A DNA stretch of 64,000 bases from Takakia lepidozioides. Lineage: Eukaryota; Streptophyta; Takakiopsida; Takakiales; Takakiaceae. The number at the start of each line of letters is the position of its first letter. The stretch's first letter is position 1. A model generated the notes under the pieces. The model was not told the origin of the DNA. It saw only the letters and a program-made list of their open reading frames with translations, and ran no database searches. The stretch spans positions 3,164,001 to 3,228,000 of the forward strand of contig CM060732.1 in assembly GCA_030704615.1 (NCBI GenBank), read 5' to 3'. The position numbers and the translations under genes are program-made. This document shows, piece after piece, positions 1 to 9,945 of this stretch.

Positions 1-283
1 GTGGAGGTTCTACATGGAGTCAGAGGAGAAGAAACTAACCCTCTTGGCAATGGAATCGTATCTCAAAGCTGCGGAGGCGAAGGCTCGCATCAAGTTCAAG
101 TCGCGGATGGTGAAGTACGTGGCCATTCCTGATCCCGCCCTTGGTGCTGACTTTCTGGTGGTGGAGGATAAGCACGACTCCCGCGCTCTGAAGCCCACGA
201 TGACATTGGAGAAGCTGCATCATCTAGCCACAACCTGTGTGGATGCAACATAAAAGGTTATACATTCTTAACCAAATTATCGT
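1..283 (+). pseudogene. Exon fragment of a ParB-methyltransferase gene
   Basis: The reading frame at 14-250 matches the central helical exon of the ParB-methyltransferase family found at 25101-25385 (T2) and 11785-12069 (T1). Shared residues include MESEEK, YLKAAEAKARIK and ADPALG. The segment between the ParB and methyltransferase domains has no function I recognise. The T2 exon ends GAEK followed by a GT donor; here the frame hits TAA at that point. Downstream intron sequence resembles T2 up to 283, where an LTR fragment begins, and the rest of the gene is absent. This is a dead fragment at the window edge. Confidence 0.85.
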
Positions 284-873
284 TGTCGCGGCCCTTTGCC
301 TTGAGGGCAGGGGGTCAGGACACAAAAGGGGTTGCCCCTGTGGTGGGGGCAGTGGCAACAATAGATACGGGGGATGATGCACCCTTGAGTGCCCAAGGCA
401 CTCAAGGAGGCAGAGGCGCTCACTAGGTGGAACCCCGCGCACCGGGTTGCGGTGGGGGTGGTTCCACGAGGGGTGGTGGTAGCTTAGTGGGACTTAGTGG
501 GGGTGGCAAAGGACTCACCATGGGGCGGAGACCTTGTGGTGGGAGTCGTGGGGAGTCTTGGGACTCATCACGGTCCAATGGGGCCATGGTGGGTGGGCCA
601 AAACTCACCGTGACTCACCACCGGGAATGGAGGGTCTTCGTGGTGGTTCGCCATAAAAGGACGGTATTGTTTGTGAAACCCCCGTGGACAGTCACAGAAG
701 TATATATAGGGAGTAGTAACCCCGAGAACGGTGCAAGCCCGTTGGTGACCAAAAACTAGTGAGTAAGCGTGCGAGCCGGAAAGCGACCAAGGTGTGGGGA
801 GTTGTTCCAGAGTTCCAACAACCAAAGGGAATTTCCACTAGGCCCAAATTGAGAGAGGGTCTCTTGGGACAAA
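284..873 (+). repeat. Truncated LTR, initiator-Met-tRNA class
   Basis: It begins TGTCGCGGCCCT and is closely similar to the LTR at 29789-30574, including the TATATATA box at 701-708. Similarity stops near 873, so the last 130 bp or so and the primer site are missing. It interrupts an intron of the ParB-methyltransferase fragment at 1-283. Confidence 0.85.
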
Positions 874-1299
874 AAATTGGTAAGCTCTATATGGTCTCTT
901 AATATACTCCCTATATTGTGCTTGCTTTGCGTCTCCGCTGGCCTGCAATAGAAATACCGGATCCAGATGTACCAGTATGGGTTGGCTGGAATATGCTTAA
1001 GACATGTATGTCTTAATGTTTCAATTTCAATTTTAAGTACTATATGCTTGGCTCTGGAGATTTATCTGCAATCCGGGTTTTTGAAATGAGATTACAATCT
1101 ACAAGTGTGGTGATGAATATCAAACCCATGGTGCTTTCATGATATGAATGACCAGGAATCCCGCCCTCCCAGCCTGTTTTTTCAGATACCCTGAAATGTA
1201 ACGAGGTATTCAAATGAGATGGTTAAAAAAAAAGGGGTTGTTAGATGGTGCCCTGTAAAGGGCTGCATTGTCTTTCAATGACAATGACCTCAGTGGTCG
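874..1299. other. No gene recognised
   Basis: This is AT-richer sequence with no convincing reading frame, terminal repeat or RNA gene. It lies between the truncated LTR and the gene 1 copy whose 3' end is lost near 1300. Confidence 0.5.
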
Positions 1300-1898
1300 C
1301 GAATATCCCCATACAATGGAGAAGAGGAGCGCACTCCTTCAGGAGTATACGTCTCTCCGATGGAGTCCACCCACGTCCTCTGGCAGCAGTTCCACCGCAA
1401 CAGCATAGCAGTGCGCATTCTTCTGCATGGGTGCCCGTCGTAGCTGGGAAAATCGGAATCAAGGATGTGCAGGAGCCACGAACTCCTCCGACCAAGATCG
1501 TCACCCCGCTCAAAGGCGTAGTGGCTTGGGATATACTCAAAAGCGGACAATGTTTCCACATTCGAACTAGTATCTTCTGTGTAATCAGTGTAGCAGATAA
1601 CGATGTCTCCCAATGTGGCTGAATACATTGCATAATCGAAGCCTCCATAAGGGTAGTTGTCCCAGTTCCGGAAGCACGGCATCCTTGCAAAGGAGAACTT
1701 GAGGACGTCTTTGATGCCGATGACAATGACCTTGCGGACAGCAACGAAGCCCTTAGATTTTCGAAATGATGAGAAGCGGAAGAGCAGTGCGGGCTCCAAT
1801 AATGGAGCATCTGGGTCCCACGTACCCACCAATCATCGTGTAACATGTTCATCACGCCAGCGGTGGATGAACCGATACCTCTTTCTTATCCACGGGGT
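1300..1898 (-). pseudogene. Gene 1 copy, oldest element, broken
   Basis: This is homologous to the unknown protein at 17661-18400 and 16434-17197, with shared motifs DYAMYSAT, HYAFERGDDLG and SSPLYGDIR. It is broken three ways. Both candidate start codons have changed (ATGAGAAAGATG in the intact copy reads ATAAGAAAGAGG here). A TGA stop lies just upstream of the VGTWDPDAP segment. The C-terminal third is lost at about 1300. It is divergent from the gene 2 copy at 2115, as in the other elements. No known domain is recognised. Confidence 0.8.
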
Positions 1899-2114
1899 AT
1901 AGTTTGAAATCTGCCACCGAAGTCCATCCCCCGGATGGAAATTCGGCGCCGCATTTACATCGAAGGGGGGATGGACTTCGTCGTCTTGAGTGGCTATAGG
2001 CCCACCTGGCACTTACTGCCCATAGTTTGCATGGCAGGGAAGGAAACTGAAACGGCTACATTCATGGAGCAGTCAATCTTCATCCGTGTAGGTTCCTGTA
2101 GGGGGGGAATTTAA
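1899..2114. promoter_or_regulatory. Divergent gene 1/gene 2 intergenic region with one palindrome
   Basis: About 215 bp separate the divergent starts of gene 1 (minus) and gene 2 (plus). It holds one half-mixed palindrome near 1938-1959 (GGAAATTCGGCGCCGCATTT) and an AT-rich AATTTAAATG just before the gene 2 ATG. The layout repeats at 18401-18626, which suggests a shared bidirectional promoter; that role is inferred. Confidence 0.5.
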
Positions 2115-2425
2115 ATGTGCCCTGGAGTATTTGTGAGGAATTGCAGCGTTTGCTTGAACTTCTTCCAGCCACCGCGCTGCTGCCTCCTCCATCCGGGAGC
2201 TGCTGTCATTGAGCGTACTCCGCTACTCTTTTTTCAAGGATGTCATGCCGTCGAAATCCTGCAGACTGCCCTTATCATGGCCACGATTATGCTATGTTCA
2301 AACCAGAATTAGGAGACATCATTGTCTGGCTCTCTGTTTTCACAGACGCTTTTGGAATCAAGTGGGAGTCTTTGCGCGCAATGGAGTATTTGGAGGGCTA
2401 TTACCGCTTTGAGCGAGGTGAGGGG
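2115..2425 (+). pseudogene. Gene 2 copy, oldest element, interrupted
   Basis: This is the N-terminal part of the gene 2 protein (paralogue of gene 1), with HGHDYAMF, GDIIVWLSVFTDA and EGYYRFERGEG. A TTTTTT run near 2230 has one T more than the open T0 copy at 18627, so the N-terminus and body lie in different frames. The gene stops abruptly at the left end of T0 at 2426. The intact homologue continues with GQCGP. Confidence 0.8.
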
Positions 2426-2927
2426 GGGGGCTGCTATTTCATGAGCCATGAGCCATGAGCGGCATGAGCCATGAGCAGAGTCGTAAGTGTGGAAAAAAAC
2501 ATGAGCAGCACTATTTTCCGGAAATGAGTGTCCGCGGGAATAGGGTTTAGGGTGCCACGGTCATAGGGGGAGAAGGACCTCCCGATGAAGGAGGTTCGGC
2601 AATGTTATTTAGAATTATATATTGAAAGGCAATGTTTCACGAATGGAAGGGTGGTACTGCTATGTACAATGGGGGCCCATTTCAGCCTACCAGCCACTTG
2701 CAAAATCCACCCACACTCCCAATCCCAAACGAAATGAGCAATGACGCATTCTCGGAACGATGGACACAGAATAGAATAAAAAGAGGGCACAATGAGGTTT
2801 TGATTGATCCACATGAATTGCATTTGAAGCACGTCTACTGTGCTGATTGTGCAATCAAATCTTTAGCCCTGTGCCTACTGAATACAAGTCACGTTGTCAA
2901 TGGGACTTCAACTGCTCTGAGAACTAG
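2426..2927 (-). mobile_element. T0 left end with 3' end of its gene 1
   Basis: The terminus reads GGGGGCTGCTATTTCATGAG and is followed by CATGAGC-type repeats to about 2510. The segment is homologous, in reverse complement, to the right end of T1 (about 17165-17660). It contains the gene 1 3' untranslated region and the last few gene 1 codons. The gene 1 poly(A) signal AATAAA of T1 (17281) is altered here. At 2927 it is cut by insertion of T1 and resumes at 17661. Confidence 0.85.
2920..2927. repeat. Target-site duplication of T1, left (AGAACTAG)
   Basis: This 8-bp direct copy is repeated at 17661-17668, exactly flanking T1. The related uninterrupted site at about 17145-17175 (reverse complement) contains a single AGAACTAG in the same context. 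Confidence 0.92.
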
Positions 2928-3060
2928 GAGGTTTACTATTTCATGAGCAGAAACCATGAGCCATGAGCCATGAGCCGCATGAGCCGCATGAGCGGTGAGC
3001 CGAAGTCTAAGATACGCGGATTTCATGAGCGGACTCCTCCAAATTTGGAAATGCGGCAGA
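2928..3060. repeat. T1 left subterminal CATGAGC repeats
   Basis: CATGAGC occurs about eight times in direct and slightly varied form between 2941 and 3032, some copies spaced by CG or CCG. The same arrangement occurs in inverted order at 49625-49722, the end next to the other transposase copy. Such subterminal repeats are typical transposase-binding sites; that role is inferred. Confidence 0.8.
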
Positions 3061-3772
3061 TTAAACAAGTATTAAAATAATAGTTTTTTATTTGACATTG
3101 CCGTTTTTGGACGTTCCAGATCATGTAATGCGGCGAAGATATGTCGTCAGTAACAAGTCCGCTCATGGTTTTATAGATCCGCTCATGGAAATAAGTGACC
3201 GTGCAACGGGAAATCCAGTATACCACTGCAAAAGGACGTCGCATACTGGCCTGTATAGAGTATTCCGCGGTTTTACATGCCTTAACATTGGAATGAAGCT
3301 GACCCTTTTGCCGCGATTGAACCAATGGAGTCTGCACCAATACAGTCTGCAGTACTTCACAATTCTGTCTTCTTCGGGTATTCGGCGGGAAAGGTTTGCA
3401 ACTGAACTGGGAAATAGGGTGCCGCATTAGGGTTCGCACGTGCGAAATTTCGGAGCGGTTTGGTGTTGGCGAAGGCCGCCTCTGGGGGTACCTACGACGA
3501 TACTTGGAAATTCGGCGCCGCATTTCCTTGTCGGAGGTCGAATGAGGAGAGCAAGTTTTCGGAAAGCAGAAAAACATGAACCCTCCAACATACAAAAATA
3601 CATGCACGTGGAAACAAGTGAACGATATAGTAATATCTTAGTTCGATCAAAACAGGTTACTGGTAGGCAAGACATATGTCGGACCTTTGTGTGGCCAGAG
3701 TCTGAGGTACTGGCAGCAGTACAGTTCTACTATCCGATGGGCGTACCATTGTATGTGGACCGCAAGCCAAGC
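3061..3772 (-). other. Transposase 3' flank, no gene
   Basis: This lies between the transposase stop and the left end. The same sequence occurs at 48880-49624 beside the other transposase copy. Open frames here are short and not shared in frame between the copies. One palindrome (GGAAATTCGGCGCCGCATTT) sits near 3509. Confidence 0.55.
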
Positions 3773-6700
3773 TCACTGGTCCCCTGGATCCATATTCAGA
3801 AGAGTGTGAACCTCCTGGGGGCTCAACCCTGGTGCATGTATGAAGTGATGAGTTGTGGAATTACAACGGAGTCTCTTTAGGTACACGTAGTACAAATGCT
3901 TGCAAGGGCAGTATGATGCCCCCTTGTTCGCCATGATCTGGAAGTCGGTGCAATTGCAGGTGGGTAATTCTGAAATGGTGATGGTGTACACCTCATTGGA
4001 ACAGCTGAGCCCGCCGTGGCCATCTGATACACACGCCCGAATCCTGGTGGGGGCACTTCTGTCGAGCTCTGGATTGTACAGTTCATCCGAAGTGCATTCC
4101 CCATCCTTGTCTCGTTCACTTTTGAGGGAGGTCGCCGCCTCTTCGGTTTCCCCCAACGGTGTGTAGGATGCTTAGAGCTGTCGTGTCCCATTGTTCTTGC
4201 TCTCACAGGGGTCGGTGGTGGAGGCTGTGGAAGCGGAAATGGTTGTCTGGGCACGTCAGTGCGCTGCACCATCCGAAATCCTGCGGCGGTAAGGGCGTCG
4301 GCCTCAACCTGACTCAGATCGCAGCCTGGTTCCACCGGCCACACCGGGGGAGCCTCTGGCATTGTCTGTATGCCGTACTTGGGCTTTCCATACACGCAAG
4401 TCATAATGTCGTGCCTGCAGAACCAGAACTGGGTGGTTGTCGCCTCCGCAAACTTTGCATGGACAAATCTTCCTGTAAAAGTAGGAGCAGGGACAGCCCC
4501 ATCTGGATTCCTCCTTATCATCTCTAAACAACGTTGCCGTGTATCCACACGAATTGCGGAACACCTTCCTCGAAACGACGGCTTTGTGCGAGCAATTCTC
4601 CACTGTGAGGCAGACACAGTCGTCTCCACAATGGCTTGGCCATACTGCATAACAGCGGGCGGAATGTGGGGCAAGGGAGCGGTGGGAATTTGTTGCACGA
4701 AATCCCCGGTTGAAGGCGACGGCGATCTGGAATTTCTTGGGCTTCCACTGCTGGAAGACACATTGTGCGGCAACATGACGGGACCTCGAGGTGCTGTCCG
4801 AATGTTCCTTGTCGGATCTCCAGGAATCCTCTTCGCACCCGGGTTCCTCTTCAATCCTCCGCCTGACAGGGCGAGTCCGGACGTCCCCCTCTAGGTGTTC
4901 ACCTCTGCGGTGCAGAGGCGTCCCTTTGATCTTCTCTCGCAATGCTGTCGCCCATTTCACTGGATTCTTGGACCTCGAAGCTGTTCGTACCAACAATTCC
5001 TCCCTGTCCGGCCCAAAGCCCCATTGTTTGCCGCTCAGGAACTTGTAGTACGTGGCTTGCTGCATGATTGCTCTGTCGATGTCCTCCGTTGTGGCCGTCA
5101 CTACGTCCACCAGATGTGCGGCAGAAGACGCTCGCCAGGAGGAGTGGACCGATTCTGCCATATTCGTGTTCGGCATGTCCGTGTCGGAATCCAAGCACCG
5201 CTCCTAGAAGGACACAAACAACGGTGAGGGACCAATCGAAATGTCCGTAACAGAAAGACAAATGAACGAAAATGACAGCAGCCTACCTCCCGCATGTACT
5301 GTCCGAACTGTCGATACCGAAAATGCCACCACCCCAACCAGCTGTGCAATGCTCCCAGATTGGTTGTCTCCACTGCACCTGACGTGTTCCACCAAGCCTC
5401 GATGATAGCAAACTTAACCTCCGCGTCATCAAATGTGGGTGCATCCTTCCACGCCGTACAAAGGACACGGTGTTCAGCCTGGAATGAGCTAGCAACAAAT
5501 TTGGTAGTGTAGTGGGATAGACTCTGCATCCAATGGAATCCACAGGATCTCTCTTTCCCCTCCATTGGAACATTGGGGTCCTCACCGTACACACGCCGCA
5601 CCGCTGCCCAGTTGGCCTGAGCGTTGTCTGCCATGAATCCCCTGAAATTGGGCTCTGGCAATCCCGCCCTTGCCATCTGCTGGTTTATGCCCTCCCACAG
5701 ATGCATCTCGGACTGTGTCCTCCCCTTTCATCTCGCAGATTGCAATCGTCATGAGCCTCTTGGAGTGATAGTCATAAACATGCGCACCCATAGTCACCCA
5801 CTGATGGTTTGTAATTCGCTTGATGTGATCAAACATCACCCAAGCATTCGACAAGTTTCCAGTTGTCATGCGAGTGACCAAGTCGACTCCACTCCCAGGC
5901 CCACACGTCGACATTTTGAAAATGTAACAACGATCGGATTCGCTGCCTTGCCCTGGAAACCTGCTACCTTGGATGTAGTCATATCCAGTCATTCGTTTCA
6001 CCTCCAGGATTGAGTACATGTCCGACCCCCTGCCGAACTCCTGCTTGCAAGATACGATGTGATTCCGCACATTCGGACTACAAACGTGCGAGACGGACTC
6101 CAAGAGGTCACGCATCTCGTCTTCGGTCAAGGGCTCTCGGTCGGAACCATCTTCAGACATGATTTTGCCAAGAGCAATCTTGTGGGCTGCCTTCAGCTGA
6201 ATCTGCTTTGGTCTGGCTCCGGGGCTCAATTTCACCTCCTCTTTTATGATGTCGTGTGCTTCCTGCACAGCCTCACGCATGTTGCCTCTCGCCAAGGGGT
6301 GGCAGTGGACCCCAACGTGTATGCAAGCTCTAGTCAAGTCCGGGAGCAAATGGATTACGTAATATTGCTTGGCTCTGCACATGGACATGCACGTCGGTGG
6401 TTCTTTGCAATGTGCACACTTGAAAGAACCCGCAGGAGCTTGGCTGGAGACAATGAATGGATGATGCGTTGTGCCAGTCCAATCCGTCTCGTTTCTCCGC
6501 CCTCCTTTGGAGAGAAAGTGGAAGCAGGTGGGATTGAGGCACCTCAGCTTCCCCGCACAGAGGACATATCGTACACGAACACCATCAGCAATTTTCGTGC
6601 TACTGGTCTTCGTCACACACCAGGGGTGTCCGTCATGCTTTCGATCCATGTCTGTTAACATCCCGGAGGCTTTCTTTGACGAAGAAACAGGTGGAAACTC

Positions 6701-7378
6701 GAAGATGACATTGCCATCGACTTCGGGAGGCAGAAAAGTTACCTTTCTGACTGGGAATTTGGCATAGTCGAGAGCAGCCAGCTCGGAGCGAGAACCATCG
6801 AGGTGATGTTGTCGTAGGAGCTGCACAATGGACCGGGTTGGAGTTATGCTCGAGGGCACATGCGTAGCACCTACAGAGACGTCCATGCCGGATTTGAACG
6901 ACCGTGTGGAGGACATGGGTACCTCAATGCAATCATCTTCCTCGTCGGAAATGTCGAATACGTCCACACGAGAAGCTATGGAGGGTCTTGACGGTCCAGG
7001 TCGGGAATGATTATCGTTGCATACCTCTCTGTTGGCAGTGGCCGCCTCTCGGTTTCCGGACTCCTTTGTGGATGGTGTGGGCAGCGACTGATTCGGAAAG
7101 GGAATGGGCATTCCCACAGCTCGGTACAGGATGGTGTCTGACGGGGGAACGTGCCATTCGATTCCGCAACCTCCGTCGTTACCTAGCACGACAATGGTCT
7201 CGTCAACCTGTCCAGGAACATCCTTCCTTTCTTCTTCCAAATAAACTGTGCCCGGTTTGAGCTTGAATTTGGAACAAAGGTAAGTTTCAGTCACTCTGCA
7301 AAGTCCTCCCTCGTTTGGGATCCAGGCTCTCCCAAGTTGCGGAGGACAGCAAACTATAGCGTAGGAATTCGGAGCCAT
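3773..7378 (-). pseudogene. MULE-type transposase with GCM/WRKY-like and SWIM zinc fingers, frameshifted (T1)
   Basis: Transposase acting on the element ends in the nucleus. The start is set at 7378 (MAPNSYAIV), where homology to the relative at 58388-58762 begins. In order: an N-terminal domain (PGTVYLEEE, VPPSD); an acidic linker; a Cys/His region with CLNPTCF, CAHCK and HVGVHCHP resembling the GCM/WRKY class; and a catalytic core with candidate acidic residues in AHVYDYHS, FMADNAQAN, CGFHW and NMAESVHSSW (D-D-C2H-E of MULEs). A Pro-rich linker and a SWIM finger follow (TCNCTDF, then CPCKHLYYVYL). An intron is supported at about 5205-5285. Comparison with the copy at 46932 indicates 2-nt losses near 5722 and 4858 and a further shift near 4130. 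It is either a recent pseudogene or carries assembly errors. Confidence 0.85.
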
Positions 7379-7807
7379 CGAACACCGCACGGAGTTGGCA
7401 AGTGCGAGGTTCAGTATAGCGACAGACCAAGGCTCACAGGCACCATCTAAGTGGATCTGCGGAGTCCATCGACAATTGGAAGTCGCACATTGAAGTGGAA
7501 AGTATTGTTTCAAGCTACATGCATGAAGGTGGGAGGTTTGATTCCATAGCCAGTGAGTAGGACAATGATGGCCGATTCGGCGACGAAATAACATCTCCTG
7601 ACAGTTTCTCCTGAGGGTGGATCCAGCAGTATTCTCGGTGCAGACAGGAACGTTCGCACTGACAAGTGCCAGGACTGCTGGTTAAAACGGTCAGACAACC
7701 AAGTTGTGCTCATCAAGACTGGCCGCAATTGTGTTGTTTCGGAACAATGCAACCCATTGAGGTTCCAGATTTCCCGTCACGAGTGATTCTGTCGATTGCT
7801 GGTGGAC
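7379..7807. other. Transposase upstream region
   Basis: This is the 5' flank between the inferred transposase start and palindrome array A. The transposase frame stays open to 7594, but homology to the T5 relative starts only at 7378, so the upstream part is treated as leader. No other gene is seen. Confidence 0.45.
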
Positions 7808-9560
7808 GGAAATACGGCGCCGCATTTCCGTATTGCATCTTGGTCATGCAACAGAGCGACGGAAATGCGGCACCGAGTTTCCGTCCGGGGGAAACCTTTA
7901 TACTCTCCAGAACGGAAATGCGGTAACGCATTTCCATCCAGCAAGCACGGTATGTGAAGGTGGAACGGAAATGCGGTACCGCATTTCCGTTCTGATTGAG
8001 ATTTATGAACAACGGGAACAGAAATGCGGCACCGCATTTCCGTCCGAGTCGCACTTTTCGACATTCCAGAACGGGAATGCGGCGCCGCATTTCCATTTTG
8101 TATCTGATGCATGGAGCTGAGGGATAGAAATGCTGCAGCACATTTCCGTCCTTAAAAGACATTCATACTCTCGAGAACGGAAATGCGGTACCGCATTTTC
8201 ATTCAACAAGCACGGTATGTGAAGGTGGAACGGAAATGCGGTACCGCATTTCCGTTCTGATTGAGAATTATGAACAACGGGAACAGAAATGCGGCACCGC
8301 ATTTCCGTCAAAGTCGCACTTTTCGACATTCCATAAAGGAAATGCGGCGCCGCATTTCCATTTTGTATCTGATGCCTGGAGCCGAGTAAGATTCCGACAG
8401 CTTCATACAGCGCAATTCCGACCGGTTGAGACATTCACACTATCCAGAACGGAAATGCGGCACCGCATTTCCGTTCTGACTGAAAATCGTGAACTATCTG
8501 AACTGAAATGCGGCACCGTATTTCCATCCGAGTCGCACCTACCATCATTCCAGAACGGAAATGCGGCACCGCATTTCCGTTCTGACTGAAAATCGTGAAC
8601 CATCGGAACTGAAATGCGGCAACGTATTTCCATCCGAGTCGCACCTACCATCATTCCAGAACGGAAATGCGGCACCGCATTTCCGTTCTGACTGAAAATC
8701 GTGAACCATCGGAACTGAAATGCGGCAGCGCATTTCCATCCGAGTCGCACCTCCCAACATTCCAGAACGGAATGTATTAGATTTAAAAGGGAAATGCGGC
8801 ACCGCATTTCCGTTCTGATGAAATATCCTGAAACATCGGAATTGAAATGCGGTACCGCATTTCCGTCGGAGTCCCACCATCCGACATTCCAAAACGGAAA
8901 TGCGGCACCGCATTTCCGTTTTGTATGTGAGGCATGGAGCTGTGGAACGAAAATGCGGGAAGGCATTTCCGCCAGCGTCAGACGTTAATACTCTACAGAA
9001 CGGAAATGCGGTACCGCATTTCCATTCTGACTGAAAATCGTGCGCAACGGGTACAGAAATGCGGCACCGCATTTCCGTTCGAGTCGCACCTTCCGACATT
9101 CTCGAACGGAAATGCGGCGCCGCATTTCCGTTTTGTATATTCGGCCTGGAGCTGTGCTACGGAAATGTGTTGCCGCATTTCCATCCATGTGAGACCTTCA
9201 ACCTTTCCAGACCGGAAATGCGACACCGCATTTCTGTCCAGGTGAGACCTCTATACTTTCCCGAACGGAAATGTGGCACGGCATTTCCATTCATCAACTA
9301 ACGTATGTGAAGTGGGAACGGAAATGCGGCGCCGCATTTCCCTTCTGAATCTCATACATGGAGCTGTGGGACGGAAATGCGGCACCGTATTTCCGTTCAA
9401 CAACTAAGGTATGTGAAGGTGGAACGGAAATGCGGTGCCGCATTTTCTTCCAACAAGTACGGATGTGTAGCTTCGTGATGGTACTTAACGGAAATGCGGC
9501 GCCGCATTCGCATTCTCGCTCCAACTCATCAGACGCTGGGACGGAAATGCCTTGAAATGT
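7808..9560. repeat. Palindrome array A (about 31 copies)
   Basis: Repeated near-perfect palindromes of the form GGAAATGCGGCGCCGCATTT plus CC, with the centre varying among GGCGCC, GGCACC, GGTGCC and GGTACC. Starts counted by hand include 7862, 7913, 7967, 8020, 8073, 8127, 8179, 8232, 8286 and 8339, a step of 51-54 bp. Some copies extend the dyad to about 34 bp with flanking CAGAAC and GTTCTG. Spacers are partly related to each other, so tandem duplication contributed. The many frames read through here (repeating RISV and CGAAFP) are by-products of the repeat. The array lies between the divergent transposase and ParB-methyltransferase genes. Confidence 0.93.
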
Positions 9561-9945
9561 GAACACGTGGAGCAACGGAATTGCTGCACATGTCGGCACT
9601 CTATCTGACTGAAGGGGCATGAGGCGGCGCGGCCTGACCGTTGGATAATGATGTTTGATTTTCGGACGGCGGGCGTACCCTCAACGATTCGAATTTCGTA
9701 ATGACGCAAACTCCACGAGGAGACACTTTCGTCCAACCTTTCGAACCCAAGTGGTGCATCACCGCCGTTTCATCTACTTTTGTCGTGTCTCCTCAGTCAC
9801 CCCTCTCGCGCCCTTTCCATCTGCACTCTTTGCCCCTTTTCCCTCTCTCTGTTCTTCTTATGCTCGAACCTGAGAGGGGGGAGTTCGTGCACCAGACAGG
9901 AGACCTCGTCGCAAGCTCCGGAAATTATACTTCGGACGTAGGCCA
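9561..9945 (+). promoter_or_regulatory. 5' region of the T1 ParB-methyltransferase gene
   Basis: This is free of palindromes and contains a pyrimidine-rich stretch around 9790-9870 (CTCTCTC, CCCTTTTCCCTC). The frame homologous to exon 1 of T2 (PRRKL, FGRRP) is open for a short distance before the ATG at 9946 but has no earlier ATG. Promoter function is inferred from position. Confidence 0.45.

Noticed and set aside
427-759. Gly-rich open frame
   Set aside because: It lies entirely inside the LTR fragment, and the same G-rich frame is altered by indels in the LTR at 29789.
2540-2553. Telomere-like TTTAGGG sequence, also at 17530
   Set aside because: Barely two units in a transposon subterminal block; not a telomeric tract.
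7713-9301. Overlapping open frames of 80-190 codons on both strands
   Set aside because: They repeat RISV/CGAAFP-like units produced by the palindromes; they are not genes.
7808-9560. CRISPR-like array of regular repeats and spacers
   Set aside because: Repeats are variable full palindromes, spacers are partly related to each other, the setting is intron-bearing and eukaryotic, and no cas gene is present.
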